Positions 25,774-35,427 of a DNA stretch of 64,000 nt are shown piece by piece. The first letter of the stretch is position 1. Each line of letters begins with the position of its first letter. The stretch spans positions 124,001 to 188,000 of the forward strand of contig CAWFZT010000005.1 in NCBI GenBank assembly GCA_963820415.1, in the 5' to 3' direction. Under the pieces are notes generated by a model. The model ran no database searches. It saw only the letters and a program-made list of their open reading frames with translations, and was not told the DNA's origin. The DNA comes from CAWFZT01 sp963820415. GTDB lineage: Bacteria > Chloroflexota > Anaerolineae > Anaerolineales > Anaerolineaceae. Both the position numbers and the translations under genes were made by a program.

Positions 25774-27190
25774 TACTTTCCTCGTGGTAGTACTGCTTGA
25801 TCTCATCCAGGCTGACACGCGTCAGCTCTTCGCGCGGCAGCATCGAAACCAGCTTCCAGCCGATGTCCAGGGTGCGCTCGATCGTGCGATTTTCGGTTAG
25901 AGTCTGGTTGACGAATTCACGCTCGAAAGCCCGGCCGAAGTGCACATAGATCTGGTCGACGGCGCTGAGCTCTTCTTCACCGATGACAGAGGCCAGGGCG
26001 CGCACGTCCTGCACGTGGGCGTAAGCCGCGTATAGTTGGGCAGCCAGGTTCGAATGGTCGTCGCGCGTGCGCCCTTTGCCGATGCCGTCTTTCATCAAGC
26101 GCGACAGGCTGGGCAGCACGGCGATCGGTGGATAGATGCCCGCCTGGCTGAGATCACGCCCGAGCACGATTTGGCCCTCGGTGATATAACCGGTCAGGTC
26201 GGGGACCGGGTGGGTAATGTCGTCGTTGGGCATAGAAAGAATGGGGATCTGGGTGATTGACCCTTCGCTCGACTTGATCCGCCCGGTGCGCTCATATATG
26301 GAAGCCAGGTCGCTGTACAGGTAGCCGGGGTAGCCCTTGCGGCTGGGCACCTCGCCGCGGATGTTCGAAATCTGGCGCAGCGCCTCGCAGTAGTTGGTCA
26401 TATCCGTGAAGACGACCAGCACGTGCATGTTGCGCTCGAAGGCCAGGTACTCGGCCAGGGTCAGGGCGGCCCGGGGTGTTACCAGGCGTTCTACCGGCGG
26501 GTCGTCAGCCAGGTTGAGGAACATGGCCACGCGAGTCAGGGCGCCGCTTTCGGCAAACGAGTTGCGGAAGAAATCCGCTACGTCGTGTTTGACGCCCATG
26601 GCGGCGAAGACAATGGCGAACTGCTCGTTTTTCAGACGAGACTTCCCGACCGGCGCGCCAAGGGTGGCCTGGCGTACGATTTGCGCGGCAAGCTGGTCGT
26701 GCGGGATGCCTGCTCCGGAGAAAAGGGGCAGCTTCTGGCCGCGCAGCAGGGTGTTCATGCCGTCGATAGCGGAGATGCCTGTCTGGATGAAGTCGCGCGG
26801 GTAAACGCGGGCGGTCGGGTTAATCGGCTGCCCATTCACGTCGCCATAACGGTCGGTCAAAGGCTGTGGGCCGTTATCCAGCGGACGCCCCAGGCCGTCA
26901 AAGACACGCCCCAGCATTTCTTCCGCCACCGGGACGATCAGAGGTCCTCCCAGGAAGCGTACATTCGTTCCATCAATTGAAAGCCCGGTAGTGCCGGAAA
27001 AGACTTCCACCACTGCCATGCCTTCGCCAACTTCCAGCACGCGGCCCAGGCGCATCTGCCCGTTTGAGTCCATCACCTGTACGACCTCGTCGTAACCGAT
27101 GGACCCGGCGCGTTCAACCACCAAAATGGGGCCCTCGATACGGCTTACGCCGATGACTTCCTGCCCACCTTGTGCTATTAACTCGCTCAT
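25760..27190 (-). CDS. atpB: A/V-type ATPase subunit B (regulatory)
   Basis: 476 residues. It has the alpha/beta barrel, nucleotide-like and helical domains of the rotary ATPases. The Walker A position reads SGAGIPHDQLAAQI rather than a P-loop, as expected for the non-catalytic B subunit. FIQTGISAIDGMNTLLRGQK and RKGYPGYLYSDLASIYERTG are diagnostic. It overlaps the A-subunit gene by 4 bases. Confidence 0.95.
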   Translation of the reverse strand: MSELIAQGGQEVIGVSRIEGPILVVERAGSIGYDEVVQVMDSNGQMRLGRVLEVGEGMAVVEVFSGTTGLSIDGTNVRFLGGPLIVPVAEEMLGRVFDGLGRPLDNGPQPLTDRYGDVNGQPINPTARVYPRDFIQTGISAIDGMNTLLRGQKLPLFSGAGIPHDQLAAQIVRQATLGAPVGKSRLKNEQFAIVFAAMGVKHDVADFFRNSFAESGALTRVAMFLNLADDPPVERLVTPRAALTLAEYLAFERNMHVLVVFTDMTNYCEALRQISNIRGEVPSRKGYPGYLYSDLASIYERTGRIKSSEGSITQIPILSMPNDDITHPVPDLTGYITEGQIVLGRDLSQAGIYPPIAVLPSLSRLMKDGIGKGRTRDDHSNLAAQLYAAYAHVQDVRALASVIGEEELSAVDQIYVHFGRAFEREFVNQTLTENRTIERTLDIGWKLVSMLPREELTRVSLDEIKQYYHEESNATH

Positions 27191-28956
27191 TTATACTCAC
27201 TCTCTAACTGGTCCATCTGTTCGTCGATCGTCTTGCCGATTTCATCCAAGCCGGAAATTTGATCATTAGGAACGGTGGCCTTCATACGGATAATCGTGTC
27301 TACGACCGGTAGGCGGTGAATGACAGCGATGGTGGCGCCGTGCTTGATGATCGGTAAGGCACGGTGATGGAACTGCAGGATCAGCTTCAGCATGCTGACC
27401 TGCTTCTGGATGGTCGAATAGGCATCGATGGGATCTGTGGCATTCTGCTGCAAAAAGCCTTCGCGCAGCAGGCGGGAGGTTTCCAGGATCAGGCGCTGTT
27501 CGTCCGGCAGCGCATCCGGCCCAACCAGCTTGACGATCTGGGTCAGGCGGCTTTCCTCGGCCAGCAGCGCCATGGCTTCATTGCGCATGCTGAACCAGTC
27601 CAGGCCGGTTTGCTCACGCCACCAGCCAGCCACATCCGGCAGGTATTCGCTGTAGCTGTCCAGCCAGTTGATCGAGGGGAAATGACGGGCAGAGGCCAGC
27701 GACTTATCCAGCGCCCAGAAGCAGCGGATGAAGCGCTTGGTATGCTGGGTAACCGGCTCGGAAAAGTCACCGCCTGGCGGTGAAACCGCGCCAATGACGC
27801 TGACCGAGCCAAAATTTCCATTGAGCGTCTCCACGTAACCGGCGCGCTCGTAGAATTCGGCCAGGCGGTTGGCCAGGTAGGCGGGGTAACCTTCCTCGGC
27901 CGGCATTTCTTCCAGGCGGCCGGACACTTCGCGCAAAGCTTCGGCCCAGCGGGAAGTGGAATCGGCCATCAAAGCCACGTGGTAGCCCATGTCGCGGTAA
28001 TATTCGGCGATGGTGATGCCGGTGTAAATGCTGGCCTCACGGGCAGCCACGGGCATGTTGGAAGTGTTGGCGATCAGCACGGTGCGTTCCATCAGCGGCC
28101 TGCCGCTGCGCGGGTCGACCAGCGCCGGGAATTCGGTCAGCACTTCGGTCATTTCATTGCCGCGTTCGCCACAGCCAATGTATACCACCACTTGGGCATC
28201 TGACCACTTGGCGATGCTCTGCTGCGTGACCGTTTTACCGGAGCCGAAACCGCCCGGGATAGCGGCCGCTCCGCCCTTGGCAATGGGGAACATGGTATCC
28301 AGCACGCGCTGCCCGGTGATCAACGGCCCGCCGGTCTGGCCGCGGCGTGACTTGTAGGGGCGCGCCCGGCGCACTGGCCAGCGCTGGATCATGGTCAGCT
28401 CGCGCTCGCCGGAGGCCGTCTTGACCCGCGCAATCGGTTCGTCGATGGTGTATTTCATCTCCGGGGCGATCCAGGTCAGGGTGCCTTCCACGCCTGGCGG
28501 GACCATCACACGGTGTTCCACCATGGGCGTCTCTGGGACGGTGCCCAGGATCGTGCCGCCGCTGACCTTATCGCCAACTTTTACCACGGGGGTAAAGCTC
28601 CAGCGGTCTTTACGGTAGAGCGGGGTCAGGTGCACACCCCGGCCGATGAATGAGCCTGTGCGCATTTGGATCACCGGTAAAGGTCGTTGAATGCCATCGA
28701 AAATACTGCGCAGCAGGCCGGGCCCTAATTCCACGGATAACGGCAGCCCGGTGCCGAACACCGGAGCGCCCGGGTGCATTCCGGATGTTTCCTCGTAGAC
28801 CTGGATGGTGATGACGTCGCCGTCCAGGCCGATTACCTCGCCCACCAGGTGCTCTTCGCCGACCTCGACCAGCTCCAACATGCTTGTATGGCGCGAGCCA
28901 CGGGCTCGGATCACCGGCCCGCTGATCCAGGTCACCTGTCCGATTTGCTCACTCAT
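27187..28956 (-). CDS. atpA: A/V-type ATPase subunit A (catalytic)
   Basis: 589 residues, typical length. The P-loop GGFGSGKTVTQQ lies near residue 235, and CGERGNEMTEVL and ADSTSRWAEALREVSGRLEE follow. The 'non-homologous' insert that marks A/V-type catalytic subunits precedes the P-loop (VEGTLTWIAPEMKYTIDEPI region). Together with B it forms the ATP-hydrolysing or ATP-making hexamer. It overlaps both neighbours by 4 bases. Confidence 0.96.
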   Translation of the reverse strand: MSEQIGQVTWISGPVIRARGSRHTSMLELVEVGEEHLVGEVIGLDGDVITIQVYEETSGMHPGAPVFGTGLPLSVELGPGLLRSIFDGIQRPLPVIQMRTGSFIGRGVHLTPLYRKDRWSFTPVVKVGDKVSGGTILGTVPETPMVEHRVMVPPGVEGTLTWIAPEMKYTIDEPIARVKTASGERELTMIQRWPVRRARPYKSRRGQTGGPLITGQRVLDTMFPIAKGGAAAIPGGFGSGKTVTQQSIAKWSDAQVVVYIGCGERGNEMTEVLTEFPALVDPRSGRPLMERTVLIANTSNMPVAAREASIYTGITIAEYYRDMGYHVALMADSTSRWAEALREVSGRLEEMPAEEGYPAYLANRLAEFYERAGYVETLNGNFGSVSVIGAVSPPGGDFSEPVTQHTKRFIRCFWALDKSLASARHFPSINWLDSYSEYLPDVAGWWREQTGLDWFSMRNEAMALLAEESRLTQIVKLVGPDALPDEQRLILETSRLLREGFLQQNATDPIDAYSTIQKQVSMLKLILQFHHRALPIIKHGATIAVIHRLPVVDTIIRMKATVPNDQISGLDEIGKTIDEQMDQLESEYK

Positions 28957-29573
28957 AAGGCTTCTCCGATCAAAATGCGATAAACCGGGGAGCGCAGGCC
29001 ATTCTGCTGGCGGTCCAGCCGGGTTTCCAGGGTGTTATCGTACTGCAAGTGGCCGTCGATGGTTTCGCTGATAACGCCCAGGCCCTGGCTGAGCGGCTTC
29101 CCCAGGATTATTTCTGTGCCCAACTCTGTAGACAACTGCTCCAGCCCCAGGTTGGCCAGCACTTTCTGGGTCTGTTCGTCCGCCCTGACCTGGATTTTGC
29201 TGGCGCCAAGCTGTTGTACGGCTTCCTGGAGTAGTTTGTGGGCAATCTGGTTGTATTCGCTCCACTGTTCAATGGAGGAAAGCTGTTTGTGGGCGGCGTC
29301 AAAGACGATGTCCAGCAGTTTTTCGCGCTGCTCCAGCTCCATTGTGCGCGCCTTCATCTGGGTCGTGGCGATGACCTGGCCGCGCAGGCGATCAGCTTCC
29401 TGGCGGGCGCGATCTAGAATTTCACCCCGCTCGGCTTCAGCCTGCTGTCGAGCGCGTTGCCGGATCTCATCCGCTTTGGCTTGAGCGCTGGCTCTGATCT
29501 GTTCGGCCTCGGCTTTGGCTTCACTTTCCATCGCTCGCGACAGTGATTCGATATTTTCGTCTGCCGATCTCAT
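28953..29573 (-). CDS. atpE: A/V-type ATPase subunit E (peripheral stalk)
   Basis: 206 residues. The first 110 are Ala/Glu/Gln/Arg-rich coiled coil (AEAEQIRASAQAKADEIRQR). The rest is a globular head-binding domain with GVISETIDGHLQYDNTLETR near the end, the family signature. It makes the peripheral stalk with the subunit encoded at 33514-33840. The 23-base gap to the F gene and 4-base overlap with A support one operon. Confidence 0.9.
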   Translation of the reverse strand: MRSADENIESLSRAMESEAKAEAEQIRASAQAKADEIRQRARQQAEAERGEILDRARQEADRLRGQVIATTQMKARTMELEQREKLLDIVFDAAHKQLSSIEQWSEYNQIAHKLLQEAVQQLGASKIQVRADEQTQKVLANLGLEQLSTELGTEIILGKPLSQGLGVISETIDGHLQYDNTLETRLDRQQNGLRSPVYRILIGEAL

Positions 29574-29596
29574 AACTCTACCGCCATTCTATAGGT

Positions 29597-29902
29597 CTAT
29601 ATCTTCACGCCAATCGCCCGAAAGACGATCTCATTCAGCGAGGGCTGGGGAGGCTGCACGCGCTCGGGGGCCGGAATCTCGACCACTAACGGCACGGTGC
29701 TGTGTAACTGAAGCTGGTCCATCTTAGGCCGGATCATTTCAGCCACGTCCCCGGTCACCAGGATAATGCCAAGCGAGCGGTTGTTTAAAGCAGCATCCAG
29801 GGCCAGGCTGGTTTCCTCGGCGGAAGTGACGGCTTTACCTTCCACCCCAACCAACGAATAGCCTAAGACTGCTTCCGGATGGCCAATTACCAATATCTTC
29901 AT
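29597..29902 (-). CDS. atpF: A/V-type ATPase subunit F
   Basis: 101 residues, matching the small Rossmann-like F subunit: MKILVIGHPEAVLGYSLVGV, then NRSLGIILVTGDVAEMIRPK. F binds the D shaft and tunes activity. The ending SLNEIVFRAIGVKI is family-like. It is placed between K and E. Confidence 0.9.
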   Translation of the reverse strand: MKILVIGHPEAVLGYSLVGVEGKAVTSAEETSLALDAALNNRSLGIILVTGDVAEMIRPKMDQLQLHSTVPLVVEIPAPERVQPPQPSLNEIVFRAIGVKI

Positions 29903-29909
29903 GCGAAAC

Positions 29910-30347
29910 CTACCGGTTCAGAACCATGAACGAAATGATGAGGCCGTAAATGGCAATTCCTTCCGCCATACCGACGAAGATCAGCGAGCGGCCGAAAGCT
30001 TCGGGTTTCTCGGCGATAGCGCCAATGGCGGCCGCGCCGGTGCTGGCAACGGCGATACCGGCTCCGATGCAGGCTATACCGGTTGAAAAAGCGGCTGCCA
30101 GAGTGGCGTAAGGATCGGCTGCGGCGGTGGCGGGCAGCAGGCCGGCAGCCATGGCGGTAGCCGGGGAAGCCAGCCAGATAATGCCGATGCCGGCGGCCAT
30201 CAGGCCGATAACCGCGTTAAAGCCGTTCAAACCCAACACCAACCCACGCGTGGCTTTCGAGAGCTGTTGGTTGCGTTCGCGTAGAAAATAGATGATGGCT
30301 GGAACTAACGGGACCAGGCCTACCAGAACTGCAACTATCACAATCAT
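29910..30347 (-). CDS. atpK: A/V-type ATPase subunit K (membrane rotor ring)
   Basis: 145 residues. The C-terminal hairpin (AFSTGIACIGAGIAVASTGA and SLIFVGMAEGIAIYGLIISF) is the ring proteolipid, with the ion-carrying glutamate in GMAEGIAIYG. About 65 residues with one or two further hydrophobic segments precede it, so this is a long form with an N-terminal membrane extension lacking the ion site. No glutamine-rich sodium motif was recognised; proton use is presumed. Binding site AGGAGATAAACA. Confidence 0.9.
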   Translation of the reverse strand: MIVIVAVLVGLVPLVPAIIYFLRERNQQLSKATRGLVLGLNGFNAVIGLMAAGIGIIWLASPATAMAAGLLPATAAADPYATLAAAFSTGIACIGAGIAVASTGAAAIGAIAEKPEAFGRSLIFVGMAEGIAIYGLIISFMVLNR

Positions 30348-30403
30348 TGTTTATCTCCTCTTATCTTTTGATTTCTTATTATTTACCAGGTATAGCTTTT
30401 CGA

Positions 30404-32362
30404 TCATTCATTTTCTGCTGAGCGCAAGGTCAGTGGTTCGAAACGCTTGCCTCCGCCGGTGAAGAATTTCCCAAAGAATTCGTAGTACGACAAACGCATG
30501 GTCTGGATGCCTACAATCAGACCTTCGAAACCGACGATGAAGACATTTCCCAACAGGAAGATAAGCCAGTAGCCGATGCCGTGGCCTGGACTGACCTGCT
30601 GGGCCAGGATGAAGAAGGCCGCGCTCAGGCTGCCATGCGCCACGGCGAAGGCGCCCACACGTACGAAGGACAGGCTGTTGCTGAGGAAACTGATCAGGGT
30701 TTCGAATAATTCAAAAAACGCCTGGACGGCGAAGGTGCCGGCCCCGCCTTCGACCAGTGGGCGGTGGCCTTCGACCAGGTGTTTAAAAATCTCGGATAGC
30801 ATGACCGCCACGCCGCCGACCACGGCGAAGGGGACGAACACGATCGGGCGTAGGGGAAGTGTGGGGGCCAGGGCGCCTGCCCCCAGGCCGACCAGCGACC
30901 AGTAAAGCAACAGCCCGCCGATGCCGTAGTGGTTGAAGAACAGCGTACCCCAATCATGCCGTTTATAAGCGTTGAAGATGTTCACCAGGAAGCCAATGGT
31001 CAGCAACACCACGCCGGCAATGACGGTGTAGATCAGGATCTGCAGGATGTTATCCACCGGGCGGATCCACAAGGGTTTCAGAATGTTCTCGTAACCGAAG
31101 AAACTACCGTATAGAACGCCAAAGATGGTGGCAATCGCGCCGCAAGCAGTGACGATGGGCCCCAGGCTGGCCAGCCCACGGAAAGATTTGACCCTGCGGC
31201 TGGTCAGCAGCCAGCCCAGGCCAGCCAGCACCAATCCCTGGCCGACGTCGCCAAACATGGCTCCGAAAAGGAGGGGGAAGATAAAGGCGATGACTGGGGT
31301 GGGATCGATTTCGCCGTATTGAGGTCGGGCATAGGTAGTGGTCAATAATTGGAAGGGGCGCAGCAGCCGAGGATTAAATAAAGACACCGGCACATCCAGG
31401 TTCTTATCTCCACGCTTGGCCGGGAAGGCCTCGATCAGGGCGCTTTTGGAAACCCGCTTGAGACGCTGCGTAAAATTCTCCAGGTTGTCTGCCGGAATCC
31501 AACCCACGATAACGTAGGTATAGCGGAGCTGGCCAAAACGCACAATGGCATCCGTCAGTAAGCGGCTGGCGCGTACATTCCAGAACAGCGATTGGAGCTT
31601 GCCTTTGTATTTCTTGCTCAATTGGGCGAGTGTATTTGTGAGATCAACGATTTTCTTCTGCTCGTTTTCCAGGTCAACGTGTAAGGTCTGGACGATCTGG
31701 GCGGGAGTACCCTGGTAATCCGCCGGCAGGTTGAGCGGGTTGAGATAGGCGCTGCGCGCCGCTCGTTCCAGCACGTCTGCGTTGAGACGGGTACCTGCCA
31801 GCCAGACGACTGATTTTTGCGGTTCGTGGCGCAGCACCTGAAGGACGAAGGGAATGCGCGACAGGCTGGTCTGTAACCGGTCGATATTTTCAGCCGGGAT
31901 GGTGCCCAGGACTGAATACAGATAACGCAGGTCGCGCAGGGCGCTGAGATCGATGTCGATATCGGCTAACGGTTCCACCTGGTTGTGAATAGTCTCGAGT
32001 TGTTCTACCTTTTTATTGGCGCTGGAGAGCTGGTCGGTGATATTTTTCACTTCTTTTTCGATCTCATCTATGGTTGGGCGAGTTTTATCGAGATCGAGCA
32101 TCGACTCAAGCCCATCTTTGGGAGGCAGGCCCTCGTTAAGATTGAGCGTCAATATCAGGGATTGGATGCGGCGTTCGATCGCCGCGTAAGCTCCGGCTCT
32201 TTCTTGCCAGGAAGGCACTTGTCCGGATGCCCTACTCGAGCTCAAGTAAGCGCTGTCGACCTGGTGAAAGATCCCTTGATCACCGATCATCTTCGTCACT
32301 TCCAGCAGGTCATCGGAAGGGACAACCACCTCGATCTCTGTCATTGCTCGCGGAAAAAACAT
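30404..32362 (-). CDS. atpI: A/V-type ATPase subunit I (stator a-subunit)
   Basis: 652 residues from ATG 32362 (MFFPRAMTEIEVVVPSDDLL), chosen because TTGGAGAACCT precedes it; the frame opens 12 codons earlier. The N-terminal half is soluble and coiled-coil-rich. The C-terminal half has about eight membrane helices, with FPLLFGAMFGDVGQGLVLAG and SNSLSFVRVGAFAVAHGSL, the latter carrying the essential Arg facing the ring. It forms the ion half-channels. Confidence 0.94.
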   Translation of the reverse strand: MFFPRAMTEIEVVVPSDDLLEVTKMIGDQGIFHQVDSAYLSSSRASGQVPSWQERAGAYAAIERRIQSLILTLNLNEGLPPKDGLESMLDLDKTRPTIDEIEKEVKNITDQLSSANKKVEQLETIHNQVEPLADIDIDLSALRDLRYLYSVLGTIPAENIDRLQTSLSRIPFVLQVLRHEPQKSVVWLAGTRLNADVLERAARSAYLNPLNLPADYQGTPAQIVQTLHVDLENEQKKIVDLTNTLAQLSKKYKGKLQSLFWNVRASRLLTDAIVRFGQLRYTYVIVGWIPADNLENFTQRLKRVSKSALIEAFPAKRGDKNLDVPVSLFNPRLLRPFQLLTTTYARPQYGEIDPTPVIAFIFPLLFGAMFGDVGQGLVLAGLGWLLTSRRVKSFRGLASLGPIVTACGAIATIFGVLYGSFFGYENILKPLWIRPVDNILQILIYTVIAGVVLLTIGFLVNIFNAYKRHDWGTLFFNHYGIGGLLLYWSLVGLGAGALAPTLPLRPIVFVPFAVVGGVAVMLSEIFKHLVEGHRPLVEGGAGTFAVQAFFELFETLISFLSNSLSFVRVGAFAVAHGSLSAAFFILAQQVSPGHGIGYWLIFLLGNVFIVGFEGLIVGIQTMRLSYYEFFGKFFTGGGKRFEPLTLRSAENE

Positions 32363-32431
32363 AGGTTCTCCAATAATCGCAATCTGTTCCAAACACACGT
32401 CGCACCCCGCCCGGTAAAGCCGGCAGGCTGG

Positions 32432-33508
32432 CTAATTATTATTATTCTCCGCACATCCGCTGATCAAGTACATCTGAAATTCTTCGGCTTTCAACATCGA
32501 GGCCTTGGCTTCGATCAGCACAGTTAAATCCTGGATTTCAAAATCGCTCAACACCAGGTATGCCAGGGGAATGCCGATGGTGAAAGGATCCCCTGTAAAA
32601 GCTGCCCGGCACAGGCCCATTACGCTGCGTTTGAGCTGCAGCTCAAGCTCCGGCAGACCTTTGCCGCTTTCATCCAGCATAGCGCCGACAGCTCTCAGAT
32701 TAGGATAGACGCGTTTGACCACCTGGGTGATGTCGGCCCCGGCGGCGATGGCGCGGATATCGCTGTCTCGCACGTGATAGCCGAATGGCAAGGTGTAGTT
32801 GATCAGCTCTTCCTCGGCCAGTTTGTGGTAGACCCGGTAGCGGATCGCCCACATCAGGTTATTCATGTCGACCAGCGATCCCACGATCTTTAAGGCCGGC
32901 GTGCGATCCTGGCCGGGCAGATCGTTGACTTCCCTCCATAACTCACGCCAGTAATTTAGGTCCAGCGCCACTTCGAGAGGGAACAGGTTCTGCTCGGCGC
33001 TGTAGCGCTTCATGGCGTGAGACAAGGTGCCGTAATAGGGCGTTTCGTGCAGCAGCTCGACCGCCGCTCCCACGCTGCCGGCTTCCATCATCGCCGGGGC
33101 AGGGATGCTGGTTATCGGGTTGGGAGGAAATAGGACAAAGCGCACCCGTTCCCAGGAAGCCCCGGTGACGATACCGCGCAACACGGCCTTCAGGTTGTCC
33201 ACTTCGAAATAGCGGAACATTTGCAGCAGGACGGGGCGGGAATGTTCGGGCGCCATGCGGATAATGCTGACATAGACGTCGGCCAGGCGTCCTTTGATTT
33301 GGAAAACTGCGCGCCGCGGGGTCAGGTCCTTATCGTTGACTTTGTCAAGGTAAAGGCCACAAGCGGTACGTTTGAGTGCCACAATCAATGTGGCCAGGTC
33401 GGGAGACTCACACATCCCGGCCCAGTCGAGGGGAGTCTGCATCTTAGAATACATCGCCCTGACACGCGCGTTGATGGCGGCATAGGCGTTCACCCCGGTA
33501 GAAGCCAT
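32432..33508 (-). CDS. atpC: A/V-type ATPase subunit C (rotor cap)
   Basis: 358 residues. Subunit C couples the ring to the D/F shaft. VNAYAAINARVRAMYSKM at the start and the repeated helical DUF-like blocks (YFEVDNLKAVLRGI, DMNNLMWAIRYRVYHKL, PLAYLVLSDFEIQDLTVLIE) are characteristic. The end reads AENNNN, a low-complexity tail. It lies 5 bases after the stalk gene and 69 before subunit I. Confidence 0.9.
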   Translation of the reverse strand: MASTGVNAYAAINARVRAMYSKMQTPLDWAGMCESPDLATLIVALKRTACGLYLDKVNDKDLTPRRAVFQIKGRLADVYVSIIRMAPEHSRPVLLQMFRYFEVDNLKAVLRGIVTGASWERVRFVLFPPNPITSIPAPAMMEAGSVGAAVELLHETPYYGTLSHAMKRYSAEQNLFPLEVALDLNYWRELWREVNDLPGQDRTPALKIVGSLVDMNNLMWAIRYRVYHKLAEEELINYTLPFGYHVRDSDIRAIAAGADITQVVKRVYPNLRAVGAMLDESGKGLPELELQLKRSVMGLCRAAFTGDPFTIGIPLAYLVLSDFEIQDLTVLIEAKASMLKAEEFQMYLISGCAENNNN

Positions 33509-33513
33509 CCAGG

Positions 33514-33840
33514 CTACTCCTTACCGACCACGCGGTTCAATACGTAAGAAACGGCGCGGTGGAAGTTGGCGGCCGCCAGGGTCTTGGCGCGTTTTACTTT
33601 TTCATTGGCATCCGCGCTGATTTTAGCAATTACGTCTTCCGCCTTGGCGCTCTCGAGCATTTTGCGGGCTTCTTCTTCAGCGTCGGCGCGGGCCTTGGCG
33701 ATGATCGCCTGAGCCTCCTTTTCAGCCTGCACAGGGAGTTGTTCGGCTTCCTTTACTGCTTCCTCGTAGATAGCTTGCGCGTTCTTTTCAATCTCAAGAA
33801 TTTCCTGGATGCGTTGATCTTTCAACCTGTCTTCTCCCAT
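33514..33840 (-). CDS. A/V-type ATPase subunit G/H (peripheral stalk coiled coil)
   Basis: 108 residues from ATG 33840 (MGEDRLKDQRIQEILEIEKN); an open frame 12 codons longer lacks a better start. It is almost entirely coiled coil (EAEQLPVQAEKEAQAIIAKA) and pairs with subunit E as the peripheral stalk. It is the first gene of the operon H-C-I-K-F-E-A-B-D. No strong promoter match was seen upstream in 33841-34136. Confidence 0.8.
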   Translation of the reverse strand: MGEDRLKDQRIQEILEIEKNAQAIYEEAVKEAEQLPVQAEKEAQAIIAKARADAEEEARKMLESAKAEDVIAKISADANEKVKRAKTLAAANFHRAVSYVLNRVVGKE

Positions 33841-34136
33841 TCTGTGACATTCCCCCGGCCTGGGTGAACCAATCACACCATAAACGGGTGCTGATGTCGT
33901 AAATCAGCGTTTAAATATCAGTATTACCTACATGCTAAAACCGTTAATACTTTCTATAAACCAAGCGCGCCGCAATTTTGCACGAGAAATCAGTTATTAA
34001 TTAGAAACAAGAACTTTGTGCCAATTGCAAAAGTGAATTTTACTTTATTTCTTGAATAGTGTACACGGCCAATATTATTTGTGTGAAAGGTTTGGATGAG
34101 AATATATTAAGTTATCGGTAATACCGCCGCTTTTGA
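33841..34136. other. Intergenic stretch upstream of the ATPase operon
   Basis: AT-rich, no coding character on either strand. It must hold the ATPase operon promoter (reading leftward), but no convincing -35/-10 pair was found. The IS256-type element begins near 34137, so insertion may have removed or replaced part of the original control region. Confidence 0.5.
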
Positions 34137-34202
34137 TTCTGCAAGTTTTTTTCTGTAAATTCGATCAAGTTATCCCAACGATTTCTTAAGGTTCAAGCGG
34201 AA

Positions 34203-34250
34203 AGCTGTGGATAAGGTGACGGGAAGATCACCGCCCACTTATCCTCAGCT
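34203..34250. terminator. Hairpin at the 3' end of the IS256 transposase
   Basis: AGCTGTGGATAAG (34203-34215) pairs with CTTATCCTCAGCT (34238-34250) with one mismatch and a 22-base loop. It ends right at the transposase stop, so it probably blocks or ends transcription at the element's edge. Confidence 0.45.
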
Positions 34251-34251
34251 A

Positions 34252-35427
34252 CTACGACGACGGCAGCCCTTCCTGTAGGTCCAGATAGATTTTCCCGCCC
34301 TCCCACTCATCGCTGGTCTCGATCAGGATGGCCCTCACTAGACGCAGACAGGACGCCTCGTTGGGGAAGATACTGACCACCCTGGTTCTTCGCCTGATTT
34401 CGTGGTTCAACCGTTCCAGGCCGTTGGTGGTACGTATCAATCTACGGTGACCGGCCGGGAACGAGAAAATGGTCAACCCTTCAGGAAGGTTGGATTCGAT
34501 CCAGTCAGCCAGTTTTGAAGCCGTTTTCTGGTATTTGTTCACAACTTTTTTGAGATACTCCTCTGTGGTAGCTCGGTCAGGCGCATTGAAAATGACCCGA
34601 ATGTCTTCGGCAACCTCCTTCTGCATATCCTTACGCGGCACATAGGACTGGGCATTCTGCTGGAGATGAAACTGACAGCGCTGCCAGGGTATTCCACCAA
34701 AAACCGCCTTGCGAGCTGCTTTCAGCCCAGCGTGGTCATCCGAAACGACCAACTTCACCCCGCGTAGCCCACGTTTGACCAGGTTTTCGAGAAAAGTGCG
34801 CCAGTGGATCTCCTGCTCACGCAGGGAAAGCGACACCCCCAGCACCTTGCGGTGTCCGCTCAAGTCCACTCCGGCTGCGATTAATACCGCGGCATCTCGC
34901 ACCTGCCCATCCTGGCGGACTTTCCCATAGCGGGCGTCAAGAAACAAATAGGTGATCTCACCCAAGCCGCAATTGCGCCACTGTTCCAGCTTCTCGTCTA
35001 ACTGTGCGGTTGCCTTACTCACCGTACTTGATGAAATCTCATTTCCGCACAGTTTCTCCAGAATGGCGGTCACTTTGCGTGTCGATACTCCCTGGACATA
35101 CATCTCCGCCAAAGCCAGGGTCAAGGCCCGTTCGCTCCGCAGCCCTTTTTCCAGCGCCTCTGGGTAAAAACCACCTTCCCGCACTTGCAGTATCGCAAAG
35201 GTGATCTCCCCCACTCGGGTCTTAACCGTCTTATCTTTGTACCCATTGGCATGCCCTTGCCGTTCTTCGTTGCGCTCGTAAGGAGCTGCTCCCAGATGCC
35301 TTTGACGTTCTACTTTCATCGCTGCGTTCACAATTGTGCGGATCAATTCCGGCAAACATTCCAATCCTTGCCCAAAGATCTGTTCCATGAATTCAGGCTG
35401 TAAGGTACAATTATCTTGGTAGGTCAT
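34252..35427 (-). CDS. IS256-family transposase (mutator type)
   Basis: 391 residues, full family length and no break. The DDE catalytic triad is recognisable: D in YLFLDARYGKVR, D in KLVVSDDHAGLKAARK, and E in TTNGLERLNHEIRRRTRVVS. MYVQGVSTRKVTAILEKLCG is the N-terminal DNA-binding signature. A strong AAAAAGGAGCAAC binding site precedes the start. It appears intact and therefore possibly active. Confidence 0.93.
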   Translation of the reverse strand: MTYQDNCTLQPEFMEQIFGQGLECLPELIRTIVNAAMKVERQRHLGAAPYERNEERQGHANGYKDKTVKTRVGEITFAILQVREGGFYPEALEKGLRSERALTLALAEMYVQGVSTRKVTAILEKLCGNEISSSTVSKATAQLDEKLEQWRNCGLGEITYLFLDARYGKVRQDGQVRDAAVLIAAGVDLSGHRKVLGVSLSLREQEIHWRTFLENLVKRGLRGVKLVVSDDHAGLKAARKAVFGGIPWQRCQFHLQQNAQSYVPRKDMQKEVAEDIRVIFNAPDRATTEEYLKKVVNKYQKTASKLADWIESNLPEGLTIFSFPAGHRRLIRTTNGLERLNHEIRRRTRVVSIFPNEASCLRLVRAILIETSDEWEGGKIYLDLQEGLPSS

